A stretch of 64,000 nt of DNA, from positions 41,363 through 105,362 of the forward strand of contig NW_019174040.1 in NCBI RefSeq assembly GCF_001642475.1. Reading direction: 5' to 3'. A model generated the notes under the pieces. It saw only the letters and a list, made by a program, of their open reading frames with translations. It made no database searches and was not told where the DNA came from. The DNA is from Fonsecaea monophora (Eukaryota; Ascomycota; Eurotiomycetes; Chaetothyriales; Herpotrichiellaceae). Positions 8,843-19,171 of the stretch are shown here, in pieces (position 1 is the first letter of the stretch; each line of letters starts with the position of its first letter). A program made the translations under genes and the position numbers.

Positions 8843-11425
8843 ATGGCATCCCCTCCAAGGCGGACAAATCTGGCATGCAACTACTGCCGTTACAGGTGGG
8901 CTGGGTCCAACAGTACTTCGAGGGTTCGCAGACTCTAACTGACCGGCAGAAAACGACGCTGTGATGGCAATACCCCCACATGCAAAATGTGCTCAGATAG
9001 AGGCCTGGAGTGCGTATACCAAGACGCCGCGTCTCCGAGGTATGTCGGTGGATCCTTGACTGTCCTTTTAACGCTGCATAATGCTGAGCTGGCACAGAAT
9101 TGACAGACATGAACCGATTGATGCTCACCTGGGTCGATTGAATGCAATCGAGGATGTTCTACGGCAACACTCAATGATTATCAACTCCTTGCGCCCAAAC
9201 CCGCCACAGACATTCGACACATCCTCCACACCGACGTATACCTATGAGGACATATCCTGCGTAAATACGACTCAAACTCAGCAGGATGATGTGAGACGTG
9301 ATCGCTCTACAAGCATAGTGAATGATGCGCCGGACAACTTCGCCAGACAATCGGACGAGCAAGTGCCTCCACTGACGATCCCCCTCGGTCATCAGACTAG
9401 CACAAGCAGTCTCCTTACACTCTCTTCCATGCGCTCTCTGGTGGGCGACTTCCCGGAGGAGTTTCTATTCCTGGTAGAGGAGAATCGTCCACATCCTCCG
9501 TGGTTACAACACGTCGAATTAGCGTCCGATGAGGTAGGACAAGACATTCTCCAGCTTGAGAACCCATTCGCAAACACCTGTTTTGAGCGATTCTGGACAC
9601 TAGTGCATCCGTACCGGCCCTTGTTTGACCTGGAAGACCTTCAATCACAATACGAGAGAACCTTGAGCGAAGGGATCCAGGAGGATCCACGCTCTGCCCT
9701 CGTTCTGTCTCTCCTTGCATTAGGAGCAACTGCCTTGGACCCTATCGAAGCCGCCGCAACCAAACACAGCGGTGATGCGATGGTCAGACGAGCTCTTCGC
9801 ATACTAGTTCCGACATGGGCCACGACATTTAGCGGAGATCTCGTTCTATCTCAGGCACTCATTCTTTGCGCGCTTTACTTCTGCTATGTGGTCGACCCAC
9901 TGATGGCCTGGAGGCTTACACATATGGCATCCACAAGTGTGCAGCAAATGTAAGCTTGGCATTCGTCCTTGTTAGCTGACGTTGTGTACAAGTTTGACCA
10001 TGACACCCTCTAGGCGCAGAGAACATTTGTCCAAAAACACCAATGAAGGTGTCATCAGAGTCAGTTGGGCGTGCTTCTTAATCGAATGGTACGTCTATCC
10101 CCCATACCTAAGGATGGGAACAAGGCGTTGATGAAAGATTTCGAATAGCGATATCCTTGCCGAATTCCATCAACCCAGAAGTGGTATCGAACCGCTGGTT
10201 GATCGGATGCCCTTTCCTGCATACAGCAACGTCACAGCGTTAGAAAGCTTGTACTCATTGGCCGACATATCGGCCAGGTCCTTGCTCAATCGAATTCACC
10301 ATACGATGTACTTCACGGACAGTCTCTCCCTATATGCAGGTCGGTCACAAAACTCAGGCGGGATCCTCTCGTCTGATCCCGATGCTTCATTATTAAGAGT
10401 TTGCGAAGAACTCGATCGCCAGCTTGAAACGTGGTATGAATCGCTACCAGAGGCCATCAAACCAGATCTTTGGGGCAGACCCAGGGGCAGTGACCAAGCT
10501 TGTGTTCTGCGCCTGAGATATTGGTCCGCCAAACACAACATCTATCGACCTTTTGTGGTCTATGCGGCGTCACGGGCTACAGAACATGAGGGAAGCATAC
10601 CGGTGGCGGCTCTTGAGCGTTGCCGGCTATGCCTCTCTGCGAGTCGAATATTCTTGCTAACTGCTGGCCATGTTCTGTCGAGCAGAAGTCCATACACTTT
10701 TAGCACAGCACAGTGGTAACACTCTCCTGCGTTCACGTCTCCATAGTAGCTAGCTAATTGGTGATTTCACAGCTGTGTAGGCTACGCACTGATAATCGCG
10801 CTCGCTGCGCAAACCACTGCTCTGGCTGACTCGGTAGAAGATGTTTCAGAGCTATTGGAGACAGCAGTCGGGCTTGTGAAACCATGGGCACTCCCTGGAT
10901 CGAGCATTGAATGTGGCCTTGAAATTGTGAGTTCTATACACAGAAAGCAGCGACTACGTAACCTTAACCTTCGGGCGCGTTAAGCTGCACTTGCAATCAG
11001 AGTGTATCCTCCGGAAAGGCTCGTAAGTCTGATTACCACTACCTTACTCGATTTATCGTCATTGGAACTCCTTATGGCGAGATGTCGTTCAGCTGCATAC
11101 GAAACATGGTTGTCTACATTATTGGAGGCACATGAGAGCGACAGATCCGAGTCAACATAAGCAGCCGCATGGAGAATTGACACTACTGCCGGACTCTGGT
11201 GTGCTACTTCTAATAGAACGCCATTTTTGGGGCTGTTATCTCCAGGCGGCAGTCGACTTCAATTTGGAGTCTTATAAGCCTTTTTCCGCCATGACTTTTT
11301 CAATAGCCACCTTCGCTTTTTCTTCGGCCTCGAGAAAGAACTTGCAAGCATCTCCGAACCTCTTATTCAGCACCGAATTCTCTGCAATGAACTGGTCAAG
11401 CTTTTCTCCACCGTTCACCACATAG
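8843..11425 (+). CDS. Zn2Cys6 transcription factor, 3' end uncertain
   Basis: Fungal binuclear-cluster DNA-binding regulator. The first intron splits the zinc cluster. After splicing, Cys12, 15, 22, 29, 32 and 39 give C-x2-C-x6-C-x6-C-x2-C-x6-C, followed by a middle homology region typical of fungal regulators (HPYRPLFDLEDLQ). Phase-consistent exons: 8843-8895, 8950-9039, 9098-9949, 10014-10088, 10149-10715, 10773-10926, 11001-11022, 11082-11425 (718 residues). The last two junctions are doubtful. A more family-like frame (ALAIRVYPPERL) crosses 10985-11022 but needs a poor donor. Without the last intron the protein would stop at 11135. The favoured model overlaps the end of the antisense transaldolase gene by 154 bases. 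The target is unknown; it may regulate its neighbours. Confidence 0.8.
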
Positions 11426-12667
11426 TCGGTGTCCATTGTCGCTAGCACTTGATTCCAGTCGGGTCCGGCAAGCGGATCTATGGTTTCCAATGCCTTCAAT
11501 CGCTCTGCCACAGCGAATTCAGCGTATGGATGCTTAGGCTTCTTCTTGGCTACCGGAGGAAGGGTGTCAGGTGTCTCCATAAGCTTGTTCAGGTTGGGAC
11601 CTTGAATAGTGACGTGTTGGCAACCCAATTCAGCCATCGCAAGAACCTCATCGATGTTGAAATGACTGTGGTATCAAGGGTCATCAGTCAGATCTACAGC
11701 AACCCAAGTAGTGGCTGCCGGTGCACGACTTACCTCGCGATGACCATAATCGGTTGTTCCTTTCCCGTCTGCACATAAGCCTGCGCAAATGTCTTCAGAA
11801 TATGTATAATGCGGGCGGACATGGGATGCTGCAAGGTTTGTCAATTTCCTTGATCGTTTCAACGGCACCCGGGACAGAGGTGTACCTCGAGAGCTGGATC
11901 TTTGACCTGTGGACGTAGCGCCGGATCAAAATGTGCTGCGATTTCTAAATGACGGTGAGACTTTCTTGCACAAGATCCAAGGTTAAATGCAGTTTTACTG
12001 ACCATTGTAGTACGGACTGATGAACAGACAATTTGACTGGCTTGCTGCAATAGCTTGTTCCAGAGAGAACACAGCTGTTGCCAGCGTGCGAATACCCTCA
12101 GCATTGAGCTCTAAGGCCGCCGATGCCGCTGCTCCGGAAAATGGCACTTTGATGGCGAAACGATCTCTCGACACGCCGGACTTCTCGAATGCTTCGGCAT
12201 ACTCGTGACATTGTTTAATTATGGCGGTCCGGTCGTTCACGTAGCGAAGGGAGGTCTGAACAAGCACACGGCCTGATAGGAATGGAACGTTCCTGGCACA
12301 AAGGGCGATGGCCTAATAATATAAACCCCCTCCATCAGAACTTGAGATGTCCATATATTTGTTCAGTGATTGAGGAGGACGTACCGCCATGGTATACACT
12401 TTCTCCCATCCTTCTTTACCATGCTTGTCAACAAGTTCCTCCAGGAGGGTCTGGTTCTCAGGGTTCAACAGCTCCTTCGTGATGACGCCTTGATTCGAGG
12501 TCTCTGGTAGGTGCATCAGTAATCAGTGGGGCCTTTTAACAGGTTTCCAAGTTCACCGTACGGTTGTGAGGGGTGAACGGCAAGCTCTTGATGAGTGCAG
12601 TATCGACATCGTCGACGTCGACGTTGCAAAGTTCTTCGAGTCTCTCGAGGAGCGACCGCGGCGCCAT
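11272..12667 (-). CDS. Transaldolase-family enzyme
   Basis: Class I aldolase of the transaldolase family, which transfers a dihydroxyacetone unit between sugar phosphates through a Schiff base; probably cytosolic. Exons on the minus strand: 12667-12562, 12503-12385, 12312-12003, 11944-11886, 11828-11734, 11665-11272, giving 360 residues with all phases consistent. The Schiff-base lysine is K130 in FAIKVPFSG, corresponding to KIPAT in classical enzymes. Downstream is the family pattern LNAEGIRTLATAVFSLEQA, then CLFISPYYN. It opens with MAPRSLLERLEEL; an in-frame ATG at 12736 adds 23 residues but looks less likely. The sequence is divergent from the housekeeping pentose-phosphate transaldolase, so it may act on another sugar phosphate. 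It is divergent from the SDR gene at 13479. Confidence 0.85.
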
Positions 12668-13478
12668 GATGAGTTTGCTGGTGAGAGGTATTATCCTGCT
12701 CAGCGGATGGCCTGGACAATTGGACGACAGAGGCAATCCTTCTGGGCGAAGAAGAGACGGTTTTGGTGTTCAATGTTCCCCGTCGTGTGCTTCTACGAGT
12801 TCGGGTGCAGGAAACACGCCCTGAAACCTGCTCTCTTTTGTTTTAGCACGACTCCTCTCGTTGGGGTCCTCCGCGACTCATTCTCCGGACTTCTCATTCT
12901 GCTGATTCCGGTGTCGCCGACTGTCCGCGCTCTTACTCGGTACTTCCTCTCCGCACATTTTGAACAGGAAAAGGGGCGTTCCCGCCGCTAGTACAGACCC
13001 ACCAGATCGTCTTGAGGGGGCGGTGGGCTCACTTCAATTTAGCGGCGGAAGGCGGACCGCCGCTAACCGGATGCGATAAGGCGCCAGATCCAACACTGCA
13101 TGAGACTGGGAATGAGGGCCTGATCCCGCCGACTCTTCACCGAGCAAATCGAGCAGACGGCGTGGCTACCATACCACGTGCTTCTGTCTGTCGTGTCACA
13201 GCATAGACCGATGATCCGCAGGGTCCACGACGGCAGATGCGTGTGAGAGACCTGAAAATGGACAATCTGAGCAATGTAGTTTGTTCGACTGTGCGTGTGT
13301 GCATGTGTGTTTTTGTCACTTGAATGCGATTTCATCTACAGGTCCAACTGCGCCAATTTCGCAGTGATCAAGAGAGCAGGAATAGAGGGAACAGCATCGT
13401 CTTCTCGTTCTTCCCAAGGCATCATTCGTTTTTTTTTTCCCCCTGAATCTACCTACCCATTCACCAAGCCGAAGCACC
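12668..13478. promoter_or_regulatory. Divergent promoter, transaldolase / SDR
   Basis: 811 bases between two head-to-head enzyme genes. It contains the CGG-rich palindrome at 13039-13066, and a run of T followed by C at about 13429-13442, just before the SDR start, of the kind found in fungal core promoters. Confidence 0.6.
13039..13066. promoter_or_regulatory. CGG-rich palindrome, candidate Zn2Cys6 binding site
   Basis: TTAGCGGCGG at 13039-13048 is repeated inverted as CCGCCGCTAA at 13057-13066, a perfect 10-bp inverted repeat with an 8-bp spacer. Inside it, 13051-13061 reads GGCGGACCGCC (CGG-N-CCG). Zn2Cys6 dimers bind paired CGG triplets. Both elements recur upstream of the sugar transporter at 24733-24769. 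Confidence 0.55.
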
Positions 13479-14818
13479 ATGATTTCCTCAGAACCCATCG
13501 TCGAGCCAGTCACCAATGGGCACTCGAGTCAAAAAGCCGGGTCTGCTAGGGACCTCTTCTCCCTCGACCGCAGAACTATCATCGGTATGTTGACAGCATT
13601 GTTGGCAGTGCGCAAGAAATATACAGCAACAAAACAATGCTGGCTCCCCAAAACCCCAGCCCGCCAGCCTTCCTGTTTCATTTGTGTCCTATGCACTCTT
13701 CTTCTTCTTTCTGTTCTCTAGATTGGTGTGGGGTGCGAAACTGAGATTTTTTTTTCTTCTACGTGGCAGTGACCGGTGCGACGGGCGGTATGGGCATCGT
13801 GGTGGTCAAGGCGATATTGCAGTCCGGGGCCGATGTGATTGCCATTGACCGCGAGGCGGAGCCCAAGTCTTTCAGCGGAGGTAAACATGCTGCCTGTAAT
13901 CTTGCCCGTGCCAAACCTGTGTTACTAAACCTCTTCGAATCCTCTCTAGAAGACCTACAAAGCACCGCAGAGAAGAGCGGGACGATCGCGTCCTACTACC
14001 AATGCGACATCTCCGACCTCGAGTCCACGTACGCCGTCTTCGAGAACGCCGTCTCGTCCGCCCGATACCCCCTGCGCGGCCTGGTCAACTGCGCGGCGAT
14101 CGGCTGGGTCGGCCCCTCGATCAGCTTCCCCGTCGACGACGCCAAGCGCATCATCGAGGTCAACTTGGTCGGGACGCTGATCTGTGCGCAGGCCGCGGCG
14201 CGGTTGGTCAAGAAACACGGCTTTCCGGCCAGCTTTGTCTTTATCGCGAGCATGAGTGGATACGTGGTCAATAAGGTGAGCAATATCTCTAATGACTTAT
14301 ACCCTATGCGCAACACAGAGTCATCAAGGTCAAATGAGAGACGATCTCGTATCGTATCGTATCGCATCGTATCGTATCGTATGCGATGAAGATAAACATG
14401 AAGAAGAAAAGAGGGGCGAAGACATTCAAAAAGAGACGAGAACGCTCTGGCTGATCATCACTTTGTATTACCCGGGCAGGGCACACCCAACGCCGCCTAC
14501 GCCGCCTCCAAGGCCGGCGTGCACCAGCTCACGCGCAACCTGGCGTCGGAATGGGGTTCCCCGAACGACACAGACGGGGCCTCGCCTTCGCCCTCGATCC
14601 GAGTCAACTCGGTCAGCCCGGGCGTCATCCGCACTCCGATGACAGCGGGCGTCCTGTCCAACAGCCACTTTGAGCACATGTGGACCGAAGAAACCATGCT
14701 GAAGCGCCTGTCCGTGCCGGACGACTACATTGGGCCCATCATCTTCCTGCTCTCGGACGCCAGCTCGTATGTCACGGGGTCGGATTTGTTGGTCGATGGA
14801 GGGTACACGCGGTGGTAA
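13479..14818 (+). CDS. Short-chain dehydrogenase/reductase (SDR)
   Basis: NAD(P)-dependent oxidoreductase of the classical SDR family. Exons: 13479-13584, 13770-13880, 13950-14275, 14480-14818; 293 residues. The Rossmann motif TGATGGMG is at 37-44. VNCAA matches the family NNAG position. The catalytic Ser lies in FIASMSG, and the YxxxK pair in NAAYAASKAG lies just after the last intron. The C-terminus has the typical SPGVIRTPM and a VDGGY end. The second intron (13881-13949) is 69 bases with no in-frame stop, so its retention would add 23 residues and keep the frame. Its TACTAA branch site and CTCTAG acceptor argue that it is spliced. The substrate is unknown. Head-to-head with the transaldolase gene, the two could be co-expressed in sugar or polyol metabolism. 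Confidence 0.9.
14347..14382. repeat. (ATCGT)n microsatellite inside SDR intron 3
   Basis: About seven near-perfect ATCGT units with one change (ATCGC). They lie in the 204-base third intron of the SDR gene, which is long for this window. Confidence 0.85.
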
Positions 14819-16592
14819 GGACTTTGATGTAGCCGGTGCTTTTTTTGGGGGGGAAGAAGAGAGGACTTTTAGAGATTGAACGGGTAGTCAATCATGAGCT
14901 GCGAATTGAGGTTTCTTGGGAAGACAAATATACAAAAGAAAAATAGAATATATTCCATCTGTGTTACTTGGCAAATGATTCGGGTCGCAGCCATTGGCTG
15001 GCTTGCAGACTGATGCTTTTTTCGAATATATCTTGCCTAGCCTTTCTGTCACGTATCTGAAGTAAAGCTAGTATTCTCTAAACTTTTGCCCTGGTGGAAG
15101 ATATCGGTTGTACGCGAGTTCAGGCGAAGGTAGTGGTCTCAATATCCGCGTTGCGGCGAGAACCGATTTTCAGGGATTGACAACGTCACTGTTAATTGCC
15201 CCAGTACCTGTGCCCTACCATCCTGCTCCCTGTCTTTCGGCCTTCACAGTATGGATAACGCATTGGCAATGCGACCAACACCACCTGGGGCACATTCTCT
15301 CAGCCGACGTACGCAGCGACTGGGTTCAGGCCGAAGAAGGTAAGGACGTCGCTCTGACATTGGAATAGGATGTTGCAAGGGTATCAGGATCCCGAGCTCG
15401 CAGATCGGACAGCTCCAGAACGCCAGAGGACGCTTGTGCATGAGGTACCCTAAGTTTGTCATTGTTGAACCCGTCAACCGAGAATCTCGCCTTGCAGCCA
15501 GGCACATCGCGCAAGGACGGGGGATGGAAAGCCCCCTTGTGCAGGAAGTTGAGCATTGCTTTGCTCTGGTCAAGGCCGATGTAGCGTTGGCCATCGCTGG
15601 GTGCGAATTCGTGCAGCAGAAGGTGCGCCTTTGCTTTTCTTCTCGTCGGTCGATGACGATTCATGGTACAAAACCTTCGTGCAGGCATGGATAACGTCAC
15701 TACCCATGCCCTCAGGCTTGAGATTGTTGCCTTAACTGGTTGCCACTTTGACCAGGGTTGTTTGAGAGATCTTGTAGTTGTCAAACCAGTTGACTTGAAG
15801 ACCACCAGTCTTTGCATACCTCCCAAGTCAGCCAGGAGGCCGCGAGGTGCGATCCTATGTGCTGTCCGCACCAGCACACTGAGCTTCGGGCCGCCTTGGT
15901 ACACGCTTTAAATGGGAGCCTCCAGCAAGAAATCGGTAGGAACGTCTGAGGTGGTGGGGACCTTTTGAAGTCCAGCTGACTGCATCAATGTTATCTTTAT
16001 CCCATTTCCTAGCCACCCCATGCGGTCATCCCTTGAGAGGCACTAGATCTGTGCGAAATGACGACATATGACGGTCGTCACTTGCTATCTAGTCTGAAAG
16101 TGAAGCGAGTAGCGAGTTAGCTATGGTTGGGTCGCATGAAAAAGGTGTTTCAGAGCAAACAGGTCGTCCAACGTCTTTTGCGTATCGTGCACGAAGCTCG
16201 CAAGGCCTCCCAAAGTCCACGTCGTACAACAGCCTGGGGAGATGTCTGCCCTGCTTGAGCCGATACGATCCTTGGTTTGGATTACTGGCCTTGGTCGAGT
16301 ACGAAGAAGTTCACAGTCCGCTTGAACAGGGTCGATCCCGAGAGTAGCCGGCTTTTCAGAGACACCGAAATTCTGAACTGGTTAAATGCCATCAGGTTTA
16401 GAGCACCTCAAGTGATCTGCTCCTGAAAGCTTTTGTATCTCTGTGCTTACCGTGTCGAATCTCGGAGACCTTTGAGAACGATGGGCGATCTGATCGAGGT
16501 CGGTTTGAGATTTCCTCGCTGGAACGAGTCTTATCAGAAGGCGGTCCTTGTCGGTTGGTTATCCGCTAGTGATGGCGAATGTCAAGCAGGCC
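14819..16592. other. Sparse 1.8 kb region, possibly with degraded coding sequence
   Basis: No intact gene is recognised. On the minus strand, 15904-15326 is open for 192 codons but its protein resembles nothing I know. In another minus frame, short protein-like stretches broken by stops cover about 15855-15580 (for example GGLQVNWFDNYKIS and GMGSDVIHACTKVLYH). This pattern would fit a decayed or many-intron gene. The rest, including 15911-16592, shows nothing clear. Confidence 0.35.
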
Positions 16593-17393
16593 CTAGTTGT
16601 ACAACATTCCAGGCTCTTCTAATTGTCGCCATAGAGCACGTTCTGCAGCCAGTTCGTCGTCATATCGAGTAACAGCTTGCTCAAACCTAGCCCACCAGTC
16701 GGCGTTGGCATATGTATAATGCGCCTTTGTATATTCCCAATATTCCGGATACCATCCGGCAAATTGCCAGTCAATGACGACAACAAGTTTGCGGTTGTGC
16801 ACGATGAGGTTGCGTGGGCAAATGTCGGCGTGGGAAAAAGAGATGCGATATTGGCGGCTATGACAGCGCGTAACAGCTTCGCCAAAGACTTCCGAGCAAG
16901 TCTCTAGCGGAATATTACCTCGCAGAAACGAATGAAATTCTTCAGTGCTACTAAAGGGACCAAAGGGCCGGTATCCCAGACGGACGTCGAAGCATTGTCC
17001 GAGTTTTGGCGAGGCGACTATGCCGTTTTGAGGCGGTTCAAGCCCTCGTAGTTGCTCGATGTAGTTGGATACCTGGTTAACCAAGGCCTGCTTCTCGTCG
17101 GCTGAAAAGGCGTTGCCATTCCATACCGCTTGAAGAGTGTCACCGTGGACATATTCCATCTCGATGTATAATTTTTCATCAATTCGATAGGTTTGGTAGA
17201 CCTTTGGCACGGGGATTGAGGTGTGTTGCGCAACGTATTCTAGGCCTTCAAGCTCTCCCACTTCACATGGGCCTTTGATAATTCGGTTTTTGCTCACTCT
17301 GATTACGGTCGGTCCGAGGAAGCCAAAGCGCTTTTTGCCCAGCCAGAGTCGAGCACGGACTATCAGCGATATCAGTCTCTGTCGAATGGGCAT
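16593..17393 (-). CDS. APH-family phosphotransferase-like protein
   Basis: Protein-kinase-like fold of the aminoglycoside/choline phosphotransferase superfamily (APH). The catalytic loop is HADICPRN at 188-195, with the expected H-x-D-x4-N layout. The metal-binding Asp is D208 in VVVIDWQFAGWYP, replacing the DFG of kinases. 266 residues in one exon when started at 17393. In-frame ATGs further upstream extend the frame to 17666, but that stretch is unlike the family. In fungi such genes are many and mostly of unknown substrate, so the family name does not imply drug resistance. The gene is divergent from the small gene at 17941. Confidence 0.85.
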   Translation of the reverse strand: MPIRQRLISLIVRARLWLGKKRFGFLGPTVIRVSKNRIIKGPCEVGELEGLEYVAQHTSIPVPKVYQTYRIDEKLYIEMEYVHGDTLQAVWNGNAFSADEKQALVNQVSNYIEQLRGLEPPQNGIVASPKLGQCFDVRLGYRPFGPFSSTEEFHSFLRGNIPLETCSEVFGEAVTRCHSRQYRISFSHADICPRNLIVHNRKLVVVIDWQFAGWYPEYWEYTKAHYTYANADWWARFEQAVTRYDDELAAERALWRQLEEPGMLYN

Positions 17394-17940
17394 GGTGAAA
17401 ATAATGCAAGGAATGGATAGAGAATCGCGATTGACGAGAAGAAGACCGAGCCGAGTATACGCTTCGAACAGCCTTGTAGGGGGAAATGGACGAGGGAATA
17501 CATTCATATGCATATAGATGGATAGATAGATAGATGAGGACACACAACGGAACAAGGGACGAGACGAGACAAGAGGTGGAAATGTCATATGCAACCCTCC
17601 AACGCCTATCGTTGCCAGGACGCGTTGGAAGAGGTTGGGATGAAGACAACAGATTCTCGGAAACACGTGACAAACAAGTTGGAGGCAATCAGATCACATG
17701 ATTCCTTGGCGATTAAGGTCACCTTGCGCTGATGAGTGACTGGGATTAAAGATTGGAGACTGGGACCCACAATTTGTCGCTATTCCTCATATGGCTTAGA
17801 GCCCGCACAGGTGAATGAGCTAGCAAAAAGCGCCAAGACACATACGGACATACAGGCGCCTGCCTGCTTGGGAGGGTTTACTTCCAGCCTTACCTTTACA
17901 CATATTGCTCCTACGCCACAAATACGTGAAATACAGCAAT
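17394..17940. promoter_or_regulatory. Divergent promoter with a GATA microsatellite
   Basis: 547 bases between the APH-like gene and the small gene at 17941. About 17513-17537 is a (TAGA)n run (GGATAGATAGATAGATG). GATA sites can bind nitrogen regulators, but a simple repeat is just as good an explanation. Confidence 0.5.
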
Positions 17941-18390
17941 ATGGGCGGCAAGGCGCGAGTCAGGGTAGTAATCCGCCACCGTGATGAGTTCTCGCATGGA
18001 GACAGCAGGAAACAGTTGGGTCAAGCGGCCTACCATTGGGGAATCCTCATCCAGCCTAAGAATCCTAAAGGCTTTGACTCAAATGTCTACGACGTAACCG
18101 ATGCGACAGTCCCTGATCCCATAACCCGAGTGGATCTCAACCCGAACCACGACTGGCGTATTCGTTCCAAGATGAGCGTCAATCCGATGCATAGCGGTCG
18201 CCTCCTGGGAAGAGTAATGATCGGAAAGGTGCCCTCGCACATCACAATTGAAGGGATTGACGACATTCTCAGACAAGTACCACTTCCTATCAAGAGTTCC
18301 ACGCCTGTGCAGAATTGTGTCAATTGGGTTCTAGCGGCCATCGAAGTCATGCAAAAGCAGGGTTTGGCAGAGGCATTCGACGTGGACTAG
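17941..18390 (+). CDS. Small fungal protein of unknown function
   Basis: 149 residues from the ATG at 17941; the frame is also open from 17905. One exon, no signal peptide or membrane segment. The pattern is AAYHWGILIQPK near the start, a central LLGRVMIGKVP, then IDDILRQVP, and a Cys-Trp segment NCVNWVLAAIEVMQKQG near the end. This layout resembles a family of small fungal proteins (possibly the DUF6914 type) that occur in many near-identical paralogs, but I cannot confirm the family. Coding is supported by the length and by protein-like composition. Confidence 0.65.
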   Translation: MGGKARVRVVIRHRDEFSHGDSRKQLGQAAYHWGILIQPKNPKGFDSNVYDVTDATVPDPITRVDLNPNHDWRIRSKMSVNPMHSGRLLGRVMIGKVPSHITIEGIDDILRQVPLPIKSSTPVQNCVNWVLAAIEVMQKQGLAEAFDVD

Positions 18391-19171
18391 TTTAGTATCA
18401 AAGCCCTCGAGCGCGCCGATCAATGACTGAAAGATCCAAGTCCTCGCCATTTCCACAATTATACCAACCGACCACGCTAGCCTCAAGGTAGCACTGTGAT
18501 GATTCAAAGCATACGCCACACCTGGTGCCGAAGTGGTACAACCACCGGTTTTTGAGGCTCATCTTTGCTTGGAGATCCTTAGTGGAGGGCTTACGTGCAA
18601 ACTACGTTAGTTTAATCAAACATATAGGCTCCACACTATCTTTTCGTCTGCGTCGCATATAGTCATCGCGACAGGGCCATGGCGGTAAGCCATTGTAGAA
18701 GACAAGCGCCCAGATATAGAGAAGTTCGCTGTCTGTGTTACGGGGAAACTGCTTCAAACTAGGTAACGTGTCACTTGGAGGTTGGGCAGGTGCCTGTGAA
18801 GAGAATATTTCTTGTGTCACCATACCAAAGGAGCTACAAAAACTTGATGGGGTAGATTTCCTGGTCACGTTGGCGACTTGATCTTTGCGCTTGGAGGGTC
18901 CTTGGCGCGAGGGTGGGTCATAAAAGCGGCGCCCACTCCACGCCCAGATTCAGCTAACCTTGTCGCGCCTTTATCCACCTCTTTCACAAAGACGAAAGTG
19001 AAAATACACCGAGCGGTTCACAGTTGCACTTTCTGGTTCTTCTTATTCTTGCCATCTCTGGTACTACGAGAAGACAAATAGACCTGACCTGAGCGCCCAT
19101 ACTCACAAGAGCCGCGGACAGAGGAGAAGAACCACTTGTGAGAGTCGCGTTCCTCCTGCTGAGCGTTCACC
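18391..19171. other. Intergenic region
   Basis: 781 bases upstream of the peptidase gene. A minus-strand frame at 18868-18602 is open for 88 codons (contains ELLYIWALVFYNG), but nothing ties it to a gene. I see no other feature. Confidence 0.4.

Noticed and set aside
16593..17393. Antibiotic-resistance gene
   Set aside because: The protein has an APH-type fold, but fungal members of this superfamily mostly have other or unknown substrates; nothing here points to drug inactivation.
17513..17537. Cluster of GATA-factor binding sites
   Set aside because: The motif arises from a simple (TAGA)n repeat, so spacing and number carry no independent support.
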